This document shows positions 24,089 through 32,345 of a stretch of 53,986 nucleotides of DNA, in pieces; within the stretch, counting starts at the first letter, position 1, and every line of letters starts with the position of its first letter. Origin of the DNA: Oscillospiraceae bacterium (GTDB lineage Bacteria > Bacillota > Clostridia > UBA1381 > UBA9506); contig SVKE01000002.1 in the NCBI GenBank assembly GCA_015068615.1, positions 1 to 53,986 on the forward strand. Reading direction: 5' to 3'. The notes beneath the pieces are model-generated. The model saw nothing but the letters and a program-made list of their open reading frames with translations. It did no database searches and had not been told where the DNA came from. Position numbers and translations under genes: made by a program.

Positions 24089-24364
24089 ATGAAAAAAAAG
24101 AAAAAGGGCGCAGCGCACCATGTGTCACAACTGCTCGATGTTTCTCTGGACATGGTTGCGGATGTGCCGCGCATTACGATGAATGACAATCGTGAACTGA
24201 CAGTTGAAAATTATAAAAGTGTAGAAGGCTATGAGCCGGAGGAAGTCCGTCTCAGGTGCACAAAATATCGGATTACAGCTTCCGGAAGTGATTTATCCAT
24301 TGTGGCTATAACTGATGAAGAGATTTTGATTCAAGGCAATATTGCAACCATTTCACTTACATAA
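24089..24364 (+). CDS. yqfC: Sporulation protein YqfC
   Basis: A 91-aa member of the YabP/YqfC family. After a lysine-rich start, the core has PRITMNDNRELTVENYKSV, YEPEEVRLRCTKYRITASGSDL and IQGNIATI, the typical all-beta pattern. In Bacillus yqfC is sigma-E-controlled and sits before yqfD; here too yqfD follows after 12 bases. The biochemical role is unknown. GAGGTGG precedes the ATG. Confidence 0.9.
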   Translation: MKKKKKGAAHHVSQLLDVSLDMVADVPRITMNDNRELTVENYKSVEGYEPEEVRLRCTKYRITASGSDLSIVAITDEEILIQGNIATISLT

Positions 24365-24376
24365 AGGAGTTATACC

Positions 24377-25579
24377 ATGCTGCTCACCAGGCTTTTTCAC
24401 TTCCTAGGCGGTTACCTGACAATTACAGTCAGCGGACAGTATCCCGAGCGATTTTTAAATGTGTGTGCCAAGCGTGGCATTTTAATTTGGGATGTGTTTC
24501 CTTGCTCGTCAAAGGTTTTACGCTGCTCCATCAGCATCCGCGGCTTCCGGCTTTTGCGGCCCATCGCCAAAAAAACAGCGGTTCACGTTAAAATTATAAA
24601 AAAACAGGGTTTACCTGTGCTGCTTTCACAGTATAAAAAACGCAAGCTGTTTTTGTCCGGTCTGGGACTTTTTATTCTAATATTTATTGCAATGAATCAG
24701 TTCATCTGGAAAATAGAGGTCACCGGCTGCGAAAACGTTAGTCAGGGATATGTGCTGGAAAGGCTCGCCGAATGCGGACTCAAAACAGGCAGCTTCAGAC
24801 CTTTTTTAAATGAACAAAAGCTGAAAAATGAGATGCTGATTAAAACGCCGGAGCTGGCATGGATTTGGGCAGATAAAAGCGGCTCTAAGGTTGTGGTCGA
24901 GGTCAAGGAACGCACACCTGTGCCGGAGATATATGATAAGGATGCGTTTTGTAATATCATTGCAGCAAAAGATGGTGTGATAGATTTAATGATTGTCAAA
25001 AACGGTGCCCCGATGGTCGCTTTGGGAGATACAGTGCAAAAGGGCGATATTTTGGTCAGCGGTATGCTGGTTAGTGACAAGGGCGTCCCGCCCCGCACGG
25101 TGCAGTCTGAGGCAGAAATTTATGCTCGTGTGTGGTATGAAAAAAACCGTGCTTATTCTTTGCTTGATCCCATTAAAACAGAAACAGGAGAAACAGAAAC
25201 AAAATATACGCTCTCACTTTTTGGTTGGGAGCTGAGGCTGTTTAAGCGTGAAGAAAGTCAATTTTCACATTATCTGACAGAGACTGACAAAAAGGAGCTA
25301 ACTCTTTTTGGTCGCTATCTGGGGCTGGCACTTTCCTCCGTGACCTATAAGGAAGTGACAATAACCTATGAAAGGTTGACCGCAGAAAGCGTAGCGCAAA
25401 GCAGCACGATGGAGCTTTTGAGGGAAATGGACGAGGAAGTAGCCCCCGGTTCAAAACTGACAGACAGCCGTGCTTCTCATCAGGCTATTGACGAGGAAAC
25501 AATCGAGGTAACCGTCGTGGCCGAATATCTTGAAAACATCGCCAAAAAGACAGAAATCTTGTCGCAAGAAGGAGAATAA
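24377..25579 (+). CDS. yqfD: Sporulation protein YqfD
   Basis: A 400-aa protein of the YqfD (spore cortex) family. A short N-terminal domain (about 1-85) with the heparin-like pattern VCAKRGILIWDV precedes one membrane span (FLSGLGLFILIFIAMNQFIW, about 92-113), then an extracytoplasmic region with VTGCENVSQGYVLERLAECGL, VKERTPVPEI and a long C-terminal part. It is the partner of yqfC and expressed in the mother cell in related bacteria. phoH and ybeY, which often follow, are absent here. RBS AAAGGAG. Confidence 0.9.
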   Translation: MLLTRLFHFLGGYLTITVSGQYPERFLNVCAKRGILIWDVFPCSSKVLRCSISIRGFRLLRPIAKKTAVHVKIIKKQGLPVLLSQYKKRKLFLSGLGLFILIFIAMNQFIWKIEVTGCENVSQGYVLERLAECGLKTGSFRPFLNEQKLKNEMLIKTPELAWIWADKSGSKVVVEVKERTPVPEIYDKDAFCNIIAAKDGVIDLMIVKNGAPMVALGDTVQKGDILVSGMLVSDKGVPPRTVQSEAEIYARVWYEKNRAYSLLDPIKTETGETETKYTLSLFGWELRLFKREESQFSHYLTETDKKELTLFGRYLGLALSSVTYKEVTITYERLTAESVAQSSTMELLREMDEEVAPGSKLTDSRASHQAIDEETIEVTVVAEYLENIAKKTEILSQEGE

Positions 25580-25590
25580 AATTTTATATA

Positions 25591-25622
25591 AAAGGGGCTG
25601 TAGCATTTGCTGCAGCCCCTTT
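25591..25622. terminator. Terminator between convergent yqfD and ychF
   Basis: AAAGGGGCTG / CAGCCCCTTT, extended inward by about 4 pairs. On the minus strand it is followed by TTTTATATAAAATTTT, so it serves ychF best. Confidence 0.75.
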
Positions 25623-25633
25623 GCGCTTATGAT

Positions 25634-26731
25634 TTACACATTAAATCGGAAGAGCACCACATCGCCGTCCTGCATGACGTATTCTTTGCCCTCAGAGCGA
25701 ACCAGACCCTTTTCCCTGGCTGCGGTCATGCCGCCGCATTCCATTAAATCGGTATAGGCAACAACCTCTGCTCGGATAAAGCCTTTTTCAAAATCCGTGT
25801 GAATTTTTCCGGCGGCGCCGGGTGCCTTGGTGCCACGGGTAATTGTCCAGGCGCGCACCTCCGGTTCACCGGCGGTTAAATAGCTGATGAGACCAAGCAG
25901 CTTATAGCTCTTTTTCACCAATCTGTCAAGGCCGGATTCTGATATGCCCAATTCGTTTAAAAACTCCAGTTTTTCTGCAGGTTCCAGAGCTGATACGTCC
26001 TCTTCAATTTTGGCCGAAATCGGCATGACCTCTGAGCCTTCCTTTTCTGCCATTTCTGTTAACTCGCGCACCATGACGTTGTCCTCTATACCATTTAAAA
26101 AGTCATCCTCTGAAACATTTGCTGCATATAACACGGGCTTTAAGGTCAAAAGCGGCAAATCACGCAAAAGCTCCTCCTCTTCCTCGGAAAAGCTGCGGGC
26201 GCGTGCCGGGCTTCCGCCCTCTAATAGTGCCTTTATTTCCTCTAAAAGAGAGAGCTCCTGCTGATATTTTTTTTCGCCGGATTTCATCATTTTTTTAGTT
26301 CTGTCAATGCGTTTATCCACCATTTCGATGTCTGCAAAAATCAGCTCCAGCTGAATGGTTTCCACATCACGCAGCGGCGAAACTGAGCCCTCTACATGAA
26401 CAATGTTGGAGTCCTCGAAGCATCGTACCACATGCACAATGGCATCCACCTCGCGGATGTGTGATAAAAATTTGTTGCCAAGGCCTTCGCCGCGGCTTGC
26501 GCCCTTTACAAGACCGGCTATATCCACAAACTCAATAACGGCATGTGTCACCTTTTGGGGATGGTACATTTCTGCCAGAGCGTCCAGGCGCTCGTCAGGC
26601 ACCGGCACCACGCCGACATTTGGCTCAATGGTGCAAAAGGGGTAATTGGCAGATTCGGCACCCGCCTGTGTAATTGCATTAAAAAGCGTTGACTTGCCCA
26701 CGTTGGGAAGCCCCACAATACCTAATTTCAT
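25634..26731 (-). CDS. ychF: Redox-regulated ATPase/GTPase YchF
   Basis: An Obg-family nucleotide hydrolase (OLA1 homologue) that binds ATP better than GTP and associates with ribosomes. The 365-aa protein shows G1 [12 protein letters not shown], the family-typical [15 protein letters not shown]3 [17 protein letters not shown], and the C-terminal TGS domain with [33 protein letters not shown] and the end LFRFNV. RBS AAGGAG. It is single, with a 349-base gap upstream that holds an unusual structured element. Confidence 0.96.
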   Translation of the reverse strand: MKLGIVGLPNVGKSTLFNAITQAGAESANYPFCTIEPNVGVVPVPDERLDALAEMYHPQKVTHAVIEFVDIAGLVKGASRGEGLGNKFLSHIREVDAIVHVVRCFEDSNIVHVEGSVSPLRDVETIQLELIFADIEMVDKRIDRTKKMMKSGEKKYQQELSLLEEIKALLEGGSPARARSFSEEEEELLRDLPLLTLKPVLYAANVSEDDFLNGIEDNVMVRELTEMAEKEGSEVMPISAKIEEDVSALEPAEKLEFLNELGISESGLDRLVKKSYKLLGLISYLTAGEPEVRAWTITRGTKAPGAAGKIHTDFEKGFIRAEVVAYTDLMECGGMTAAREKGLVRSEGKEYVMQDGDVVLFRFNV

Positions 26732-26889
26732 TCTATATCACATCTCCTTGATTTATCAGTGTTTTAAGCGTTTAATATGTAGTTACTTCGCCATTTCTCG
26801 CCATTTTTGCAAATAATGGTTTTCAAATTACATCACGCATTATTATATAATTAGGTGATAGAAAAGATGCAAATCATTCTACCAGGAGC

Positions 26890-26917
26890 AAAAATGCTTG
26901 CTTGCAAGGGCATTTTT
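26890..26917. terminator. Terminator-like hairpin downstream of the structured element
   Basis: AAAAATG CTTG / CAAG GG CATTTTT, an 11-bp stem with a 2-nt bulge. Both strands end in five Ts. It could end a minus-strand transcript starting near 27003 or read-through from the phosphatase gene. Confidence 0.55.
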
Positions 26918-26928
26918 ACGACGCCGTC

Positions 26929-27012
26929 AATTGGCATACACAGGCTGAAAGACTGCAGAAAGCCGTCAGGCTTTTCAGAATTTTATAAAATAAAATTCTG
27001 TATATGCCAATT
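26929..27012 (-). other. Structured 84-bp element bounded by 15-bp inverted repeats; candidate ncRNA
   Basis: The two ends are AATTGGCATACACAG and, on the other strand, AATTGGCATATACAG (14 of 15 identical). Inside are two hairpins: AAAGCC GTCA GGCTTT (26959-26974) and CAGAATTTTAT AAA ATAAAATTCTG (26976-27000, perfect 11 bp). On the minus strand a promoter precedes it and a terminator hairpin follows. It may be a small RNA of about 115 nt, a leader of ychF, or a miniature inverted-repeat element. I do not recognise a known RNA family. The remaining parts of the 26732-27080 gap show no gene. Confidence 0.45.
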
Positions 27013-27038
27013 ATATCACATTGGTGTACATTTATCAA
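27010..27038 (-). promoter_or_regulatory. Promoter in front of the structured element
   Basis: Minus strand TTGATA, 17 bases, TATAAT, with TGA before the -10 (extended -10). Predicted start about 27003, inside the right inverted repeat. Confidence 0.6.
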
Positions 27039-27080
27039 TAAAAATGTTCTAAATCGACATTTTTGGAGTACTCTATCTAT

Positions 27081-27758
27081 TTATATTTTATTTTTTCGTC
27101 TTTTTTGTTCTTCCTGCCACCATGCTTGATTGCCGATGGTGGAAATGTCTGCAAGATGGGAATTATCGCCGTCAATCAAAAGTGTAAAGGCGCCGTTTTC
27201 ATAGTCTGCAACAGTAATGGAAGCGTTGTCACACCATTCCACATCTGTCAAGCGTGAAAGCGGCATTCCTTTAAAATATCCGGTGAGCACGCGAATGGCG
27301 GTGCCGTGCGTGGCAATGCAGAGCGTTTTTCCGGGATGTTGATTCACAAGCTCCGTCACAGCCTCCACAAGGCGGTTACGAAAAGCCTCCATGCTCTCCC
27401 CCTCCGGCATTTGCAGCAGATACGGAGTATCGAGCCAATGCGTATAGCTTTCCGGAAACTGATGCGGCAAGTCATCCCAGGGAACACCCTCCCACTGACC
27501 ACCATTAATTTCCCGAAAGCGTGGATCAGTTGCGACAGTTCCGTTATGAGGCTTTGCAACGGCCAAAGCAGTCTCGTAAGCACGTTTTAGGTCGCTTGCA
27601 TAAAAGTAATCAATTGCTGTATTTTCAAGCCTTTTTGCGGCGCGCATTACCTGTATGCGGCCGTTTTCTGTCAGTTCAGAATTCGTATAGCCGTGAAACA
27701 CACGGTCAATATTTCCCCGTGCCTCACCATGACGCACAAGAATCAACGATGTTTTCAT
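27081..27758 (-). CDS. Histidine phosphatase family protein (phosphoglycerate mutase-like)
   Basis: A 225-aa phosphatase with the catalytic RHG motif (ILVRHGEARGN; the His takes the phosphate), Arg in SDLKRAYETA, REINGGQWEG in place of the mutase pattern, and the second His in CIATHGTAIRV. The spacing between these blocks and the shortened middle favour a broad phosphatase rather than glycolytic mutase. The substrate is not evident. ATG after GGAGGAAAG. It stands alone between ychF and rplT. Confidence 0.88.
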   Translation of the reverse strand: MKTSLILVRHGEARGNIDRVFHGYTNSELTENGRIQVMRAAKRLENTAIDYFYASDLKRAYETALAVAKPHNGTVATDPRFREINGGQWEGVPWDDLPHQFPESYTHWLDTPYLLQMPEGESMEAFRNRLVEAVTELVNQHPGKTLCIATHGTAIRVLTGYFKGMPLSRLTDVEWCDNASITVADYENGAFTLLIDGDNSHLADISTIGNQAWWQEEQKRRKNKI

Positions 27759-27802
27759 CTTTCCTCCATCTGCATGTAGATTATCTGCCTTTTAATGATA
27801 AG

Positions 27803-27840
27803 AAAAAAAGGGGCTTTCACTAAAAATAGCAAAAGCCCTT
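27803..27840 (-). terminator. Terminator after infC-rpmI-rplT
   Basis: Minus strand GGGCTTTTGC / GTGAAAGCCC (with G-T pair) then a run of Ts. Confidence 0.85.
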
Positions 27841-27857
27841 ACATGCATTTTTTTGTT

Positions 27858-28211
27858 TTATAGGCTGGCTTTAGCTTTTTCTACTAAAGCTGCGAAGGCT
27901 TCCTTATCGCTGACAGCGATTTCTGCAAGCATTTTTCTGTTCATCTCAATGCCGGCCTTTTTAAGACCATTCATAAAGGTTGAATAGTTCATGCCGCAAG
28001 CCTTTGCCTGTGCGCTGATTCTGGTAATCCAGAGACGACGGAAATCACGCTTTTTCTGCTTTCTGCCGATGTAAGCGTAAGAAAGAGACTTCATAACGGC
28101 CTGCTTTGCTGTTCTAAACAGCTTGCTTTTTCCGCCTCTGTAGCCCTTTGCGAGTTTTAAGACACGTTTATGTCTTTTGCGTGTATTTAAAGCGCCTTTG
28201 ATTCTTGCCAT
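27858..28211 (-). CDS. rplT: 50S ribosomal protein L20
   Basis: A basic 117-aa protein that binds 23S rRNA early in assembly and, in Firmicutes and E. coli, represses its own operon. Recognised by [26 protein letters not shown] at the start (shown in part), [13 protein letters not shown] and [15 protein letters not shown]. It is the last gene of infC-rpmI-rplT, 36 bases after rpmI, followed by a terminator. A strong Shine-Dalgarno AGGAGG lies upstream. Confidence 0.97.
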   Translation of the reverse strand: MARIKGALNTRKRHKRVLKLAKGYRGGKSKLFRTAKQAVMKSLSYAYIGRKQKKRDFRRLWITRISAQAKACGMNYSTFMNGLKKAGIEMNRKMLAEIAVSDKEAFAALVEKAKASL

Positions 28212-28247
28212 TTTTCAATACCTCCTGATTTTCTCTCAATCGTAATC

Positions 28248-28445
28248 TTATTTGTAGGGGATGAGCTTTTTAATTACCTTGGCGTTTGCGTCGCAGGCGT
28301 ATGCGCCCTTTCTTAAAAGACGCTTTCTCTTTGTAGACTTCTTGGTCAAAATGTGGCTTTTAAAAGCGTGTTTCATTTTGATTTTACCGTTTTTGGTCAC
28401 CTTGAAGCGCTTCGCTGAAGCCCGGTGTGTTTTAATCTTAGGCAT
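28248..28445 (-). CDS. rpmI: 50S ribosomal protein L35
   Basis: A very basic 65-aa protein with the family start [17 protein letters not shown] and the [12 protein letters not shown] pattern. It is the middle gene of infC-rpmI-rplT and is co-regulated by the leader upstream of infC. The RBS is GAAGGAG. Confidence 0.97.
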   Translation of the reverse strand: MPKIKTHRASAKRFKVTKNGKIKMKHAFKSHILTKKSTKRKRLLRKGAYACDANAKVIKKLIPYK

Positions 28446-28485
28446 AATTTGGTACTCCTTCCACTCTATAAAATATAAATGTACA

Positions 28486-29007
28486 TTAGTCCTTTTTCGG
28501 TGCAGGCGAAATGATAATGTTCATACTGCGTCCTTCAAGCTTAGGAGGCTTGTCGGATGTGCCGTAATCTGCCAGCGTTTCCTTAAAGCGTTCCAGAATC
28601 TTTGCACCCAAGGCCGAGTGATGAATCTCTCTGCCGCGGAAGCGAATGGAAACCTTAACCTTATCGCCACTCTGCAAAAACTTTTTGGCATGATTAACTT
28701 TTGTATCAAAGTCATGGTCATCAATGGAGGCCGATAGCCGAATCTCCTTGACATTGATTGTTTTTTGATTTTTTCTGGCCTCCTTGTCGCGCTTAGCAAG
28801 GTCAAACTTATATTTACCATAATCCATGACCTTACAAACCGGCGGCTCAGCTTTCGGAGCAATCAAAACCAAATCCAAATTTTTCTGATACGCAAGATCA
28901 AGGGCTTCTGCGGTCTTCATAATGCCAAGCTGCTCCCCTTCCGGGCCCACAAGGCGAACCTCGCTCACTCTGATCTCTTCATTAATCTTCATTTCTTGCT
29001 TACTAAT
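28486..29007 (-). CDS. infC: Translation initiation factor IF-3, AUU start
   Basis: IF-3 checks the start codon and initiator tRNA on the 30S subunit. The N domain has [21 protein letters not shown], the linker is lysine-rich, and the C domain has [23 protein letters not shown] and [12 protein letters not shown]. The track starts at a TTG (29046), but that would put GGAGGTG inside the gene. The ATT at 29007 lies 8 bases after GGAGGTG and gives [12 protein letters not shown], like known infC genes that begin with AUU. This rare start lets IF-3 limit its own synthesis. Length is 173 aa. Confidence 0.95.
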   Translation of the reverse strand: MSKQEMKINEEIRVSEVRLVGPEGEQLGIMKTAEALDLAYQKNLDLVLIAPKAEPPVCKVMDYGKYKFDLAKRDKEARKNQKTINVKEIRLSASIDDHDFDTKVNHAKKFLQSGDKVKVSIRFRGREIHHSALGAKILERFKETLADYGTSDKPPKLEGRSMNIIISPAPKKD

Positions 29008-29043
29008 CTTTAAAGCACCTCCGTTAAAGTTCTTCCGAAAGGA

Positions 29044-29145
29044 CAAAAAAGCGGACAGGCAAACCTATCCGCAAATACACTTAAAAAGCATATTGACCAT
29101 GGCGGCTTTGCCTGATGGTGGAAAACTTCCGTTTCCGCTTACTAC
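29044..29145 (-). promoter_or_regulatory. infC operon leader with attenuator (L20 leader type)
   Basis: About 100 nt between the start site and a terminator GCGGATAGG / CCTGTCCGC with six Ts (29072-29045), placed just before the infC ribosome binding site. Known L20 leaders in Firmicutes end in such a terminator and respond to free L20. The terminator is seen; binding by L20 is inferred from family and position. Confidence 0.75.
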
Positions 29146-29151
29146 TCTATG

Positions 29152-29180
29152 AGTATACCACAATTATTTCCTGCTGTCAA
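29152..29180 (-). promoter_or_regulatory. Sigma-A promoter of infC-rpmI-rplT
   Basis: Minus strand TTGACA, 17 bases, TATACT, with TGG before the -10 (extended -10). Confidence 0.8.
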
Positions 29181-29250
29181 GAAAAAAAATTAAAAATTTT
29201 TTATATAATCCAGTTATGTTGTTTTGTTTTTAATATGCAACAGAGGCATG

Positions 29251-29293
29251 AAAAAAGGAGCTGTAAAATATCTTTTTTACAACTCCTTTTTTT
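29251..29293. terminator. Terminator after the HU gene
   Basis: AAAAAAGGAGCTGTAAAA / TTTTTTACAACTCCTTTTTTT with one mismatch-like G-T; T-runs on both strands. Confidence 0.85.
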
Positions 29294-29297
29294 GCAA

Positions 29298-29576
29298 TTA
29301 CTTTCCGGAAACAACATCCTTCAGAGCCTTTCCGGCCTTAAAAGCGGGAACAGTGCTTGCAGGAATTTTGATTGTAGCTTTTGTTTGCGGATTTTTGCCG
29401 GTCCGAGCAGCTCTTTTTCTGGCCTCAAAGGTGCCAAAACCTACCAGCTGAACCTTATCGCCCTTCTTTAAAGATGCACCAACAATATCAACAAATGCAG
29501 CCAAAACCTTTTCTGCGTCCTTCTTGCTCACATCAGCCTTTGCGGCCATTGCAGCAACCAACTCTGTCTTGTTCAT
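29298..29576 (-). CDS. HU-family DNA-binding protein
   Basis: A 92-aa histone-like protein that bends DNA as a dimer. It has MNKTELVAAMAAKADVSKKDAE at the N terminus (shown in part), the hinge VQLVGFGTFEARKRAARTGKNPQT, and the C-terminal PAFKAGKALKDVV. The conserved GFGTFE and the arm RxGRNP-like TGKNPQT are present. RBS AAGGAGGGG. It is single and terminated on its own. It sits between the infC operon and mazG. Confidence 0.95.
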   Translation of the reverse strand: MNKTELVAAMAAKADVSKKDAEKVLAAFVDIVGASLKKGDKVQLVGFGTFEARKRAARTGKNPQTKATIKIPASTVPAFKAGKALKDVVSGK

Positions 29577-29719
29577 GGGTATTCCCCTCCTTTTTCTTTA
29601 GAATTTATAAAAACGTATTCGTTATTAAACGACAAAATCCTTCTTTTTTGAAATCATTTTTTAACATAAAAGTAATCTTTGTGTAATACAACGAATAAAA
29701 CCGACGTTTTTAGTACATT

Positions 29720-30505
29720 TTAACGAAGTTTAGCCTGCTCCCAGAGGACATCCATCTCCGTAAGGCTCATCTCTTCAAGATTCTTTCCCATTCTTTTCGC
29801 CTCGGCTTCTACGTGTGAAAAGCGGTCAATAAACTTTCTCACGGTTTTTGTTAAAGCCTCCTCTGCCGTAACATGATAAAAGCGAGCGACATTCACGGCA
29901 GAAAACAACACATCACCCAATTCCTCGCTGATGTGATCTACATTCTCTTCCTTCACAGCCTCTGTGAGCTCCTCTACCTCTTCGGTAAGCTTTGCAAGAG
30001 CCCCCTCTGCACTCTCCCAGTCAAAGCCAACCTTGGCCGCCTTGGATTGCACCTTTTGGGCACGAATCAACGCCGGCAGATATGAGCAGACGCTCTCCAT
30101 GCTCTCGGTGTGGCTTTTTTGTCCTCTTTCCTTCTGCTTATTTTTTTCCCAGGTAGCCAGCACCTCCTCAGGTGTTTCTGCCGTATCTGTGCCGAAAATA
30201 TGTGAATGGCGAGAAATCATTTTTTCGCATACATGGCGTAGCACATCCGCAAGCGAAAAGGTGCCTTCATCCTCTCCGATGTGGGAGTGAAAAACCACCT
30301 GCAGGAGGATGTCACCAAGCTCATCGGCAAACTGATCCTTGGTGCCGGTATCCAGGGCCTCCAGAGCCTCATAGGCCTCCTCTAACAAATTCATTTTAAT
30401 AGAGTCATGCGTCTGTACCCTGTCCCACGGACAGCCGTTTTCGCCTCGCAGGGTTTTTATAATCGAAACCAAATCCCCGAAGGTATATTCCTTTTTTGTC
30501 ATCAT
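29720..30505 (-). CDS. mazG: Nucleoside triphosphate pyrophosphohydrolase MazG
   Basis: Hydrolyses non-canonical or excess NTPs to NMP and pyrophosphate. The 261-aa protein has two MazG modules: RGENGCPWDRVQTHDSI with LLEEAYEALEAL and ELGDILLQVVFH in the first, and LTEEVEELTEAV with EELGDVLFSAVN in the second, each with the EEXXE...EXXD metal motif. The end LWEQAK is typical. It starts 18 bases after spoVB. The weak GGTG site and the close spacing suggest coupling to spoVB. Confidence 0.94.
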   Translation of the reverse strand: MMTKKEYTFGDLVSIIKTLRGENGCPWDRVQTHDSIKMNLLEEAYEALEALDTGTKDQFADELGDILLQVVFHSHIGEDEGTFSLADVLRHVCEKMISRHSHIFGTDTAETPEEVLATWEKNKQKERGQKSHTESMESVCSYLPALIRAQKVQSKAAKVGFDWESAEGALAKLTEEVEELTEAVKEENVDHISEELGDVLFSAVNVARFYHVTAEEALTKTVRKFIDRFSHVEAEAKRMGKNLEEMSLTEMDVLWEQAKLR

Positions 30506-30523
30506 TTGTTCACCAAGCCTTTT

Positions 30524-32269
30524 CTAAGATAAGAGATGAAAACGATCCATAAGCCTTGCAAGCGCCTCGCCCTTGGGGAGCATTACAACATCCTCACGCT
30601 TAATCAGCCGCAGAACAAAGAGGCAGATTGCATAGACAAGCGCCGCTAAGCAAATTGCAATCCCCAAAGCCACAATGACCTTCAGACGCATTTCAGAAGA
30701 AACAGGCGTCACCGGCTGCGTTTGTGGCACAAAATTGACACCAAGGCCCAAAGGCACCGCACCTAAAAAACCCGCTGCAAGCTGATAGCCGATGGCGGCA
30801 ACCACACCCATAACACCGGCCGAGATAACCGGCTTTATAACGAAGCCGGAAACGGGCAGCTCCGGATGTAATACCTTTTTAACGGACAGCAGATTTAAAA
30901 CTGCGATGGTGATATAGCAGAGATTGGTGCTGATTGGAGCACCGCCTATATTAACCGAAGGGATGGCAATCAAAACAAAATTCGTCAAGATTTTAACCAC
31001 GCCGCCAATCAGCATATTCCGCACCGGAATCATCACCTGCCCTACAGCCTGCAGCATAGCTGTTGTGACAGACACAAGGCTGACAAAAATCACGGCGTAG
31101 CTAAGTATGGTAAGCATAGAGGCCGCACGAGCGTTGTTGTAAACCGCCGTCAAAATCGGTTGACTCAGCACGGAAAGCCCCACTGCACAGGGCAGCGCAA
31201 AAAGCATCGTGATGCGAATGGTAGATTCGGTTAATTTTTTTACTTCGGCCTGATTTTTCACAGCAAAGGCCGCCGAAATACAAGGCACCACACTCATAGA
31301 GAGTGCCATGATGATGGTAGGCGGCAAATTGAACATAGGAATGGCATAGCCGGAATAAGCACCGTACAGAATCTCAGACGGCTTTACCTTCATCAGCTGG
31401 CCAATGACAGCCTCAGCCCCGGAAAGTCCGTAAAATTCCGTCAACATGCTGTAGATTTCCTGAGTGACGGGAATGGTCTGCAAGCGCTGGCGAATCATGA
31501 CCACGTCAATCACGTTGGTCAACGAGGTAACTGCCGCACCAATGGTAATGGGGATGGCAAGCTTAGCAAGCTCAGCAAAAATCTGCTTGGTCGAGCGTGA
31601 CTGAGTCGAAATACCGGCACCCGGTGTATACATTTCTCTGCGCTTGATAATAAAGGTAATCGCCATAATCAAACAAGCAAAAAAGGTACCGGCCGTAACG
31701 CCCAGCACCGCACCGGCAGAAGCATTTACAACGCCGCTCGGCATTAAAAGATAGGCAAGCAAAAGTCCAATGATAAGCTTGCCCAGGGCTTCAACCACCT
31801 CCGAAAGAGCTGTGGGGCCCATGTTGGAAAACCCTTGAAAATAGCCGCGGAAGGCAGACAGAACCGCCACAAAAAATACCGCAGGCGCAATGGAAATGAT
31901 ACTCAGGTAGGAAGAGGGAGATTTCACCGCATAGTCGGAAAAAGCTCTGGCTCCCAATAAAAGCACCAGCGTGCCTGCAAGACCAATCAGGCTGAGAAGC
32001 GTCAATGCCGCTTTAAAAATTTTATTCGTTTCTGCATAATTGTGTCTGGCAAGGCTTGCAGAGACCATTTTGGAAACCGCCACCGGCAGACCGGCTGTGG
32101 CAATAACAAACATGCAGGCATAAAGATTGTAGGCCGTGTTAAAAATGGCCATGCCTTCTTCTTCAATGATATTGGCAAGCGGTATTTTAAACAGTGCTCC
32201 AATGACCTTAACCAAGGCATTGGCAAACACCAAAATGACCGCACCCTTTAAATAGGATTGTTTTTTCAA
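30524..32269 (-). CDS. SpoVB/MurJ-like polysaccharide biosynthesis flippase
   Basis: A 581-aa MOP-superfamily membrane protein with about 14 spans, close to the SpoVB/YtgP group thought to move lipid-linked wall precursors during sporulation or vegetative growth. It has the N-terminal GAVILVFANALVKVIGALFKIPL pattern, AFRGYFQGFSNMGPTALSEVVE and a short basic end. The start is TTG at 32269, 8 bases after GGAGGG; an ATG nearby is out of frame. It is followed by mazG, the usual Clostridia neighbour. Whether it is the spore-specific SpoVB or the vegetative paralogue cannot be said. Confidence 0.85.
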   Translation of the reverse strand: MKKQSYLKGAVILVFANALVKVIGALFKIPLANIIEEEGMAIFNTAYNLYACMFVIATAGLPVAVSKMVSASLARHNYAETNKIFKAALTLLSLIGLAGTLVLLLGARAFSDYAVKSPSSYLSIISIAPAVFFVAVLSAFRGYFQGFSNMGPTALSEVVEALGKLIIGLLLAYLLMPSGVVNASAGAVLGVTAGTFFACLIMAITFIIKRREMYTPGAGISTQSRSTKQIFAELAKLAIPITIGAAVTSLTNVIDVVMIRQRLQTIPVTQEIYSMLTEFYGLSGAEAVIGQLMKVKPSEILYGAYSGYAIPMFNLPPTIIMALSMSVVPCISAAFAVKNQAEVKKLTESTIRITMLFALPCAVGLSVLSQPILTAVYNNARAASMLTILSYAVIFVSLVSVTTAMLQAVGQVMIPVRNMLIGGVVKILTNFVLIAIPSVNIGGAPISTNLCYITIAVLNLLSVKKVLHPELPVSGFVIKPVISAGVMGVVAAIGYQLAAGFLGAVPLGLGVNFVPQTQPVTPVSSEMRLKVIVALGIAICLAALVYAICLFVLRLIKREDVVMLPKGEALARLMDRFHLLS

Positions 32270-32345
32270 AACATTCCCTCCAGTCTGTCCTAAGCTTTAT
32301 CTTTTTTTATTGTATGGCCGGACGCCTGAGAATATAACCTTTCGG

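Noticed and set aside
26855-27257. Short plus-strand ORFs 26855-27052 and 27063-27257
   Set aside because: The first runs through the inverted repeats and terminator hairpin, the second is a shadow of the histidine phosphatase gene; neither has a ribosome site or recognisable protein.
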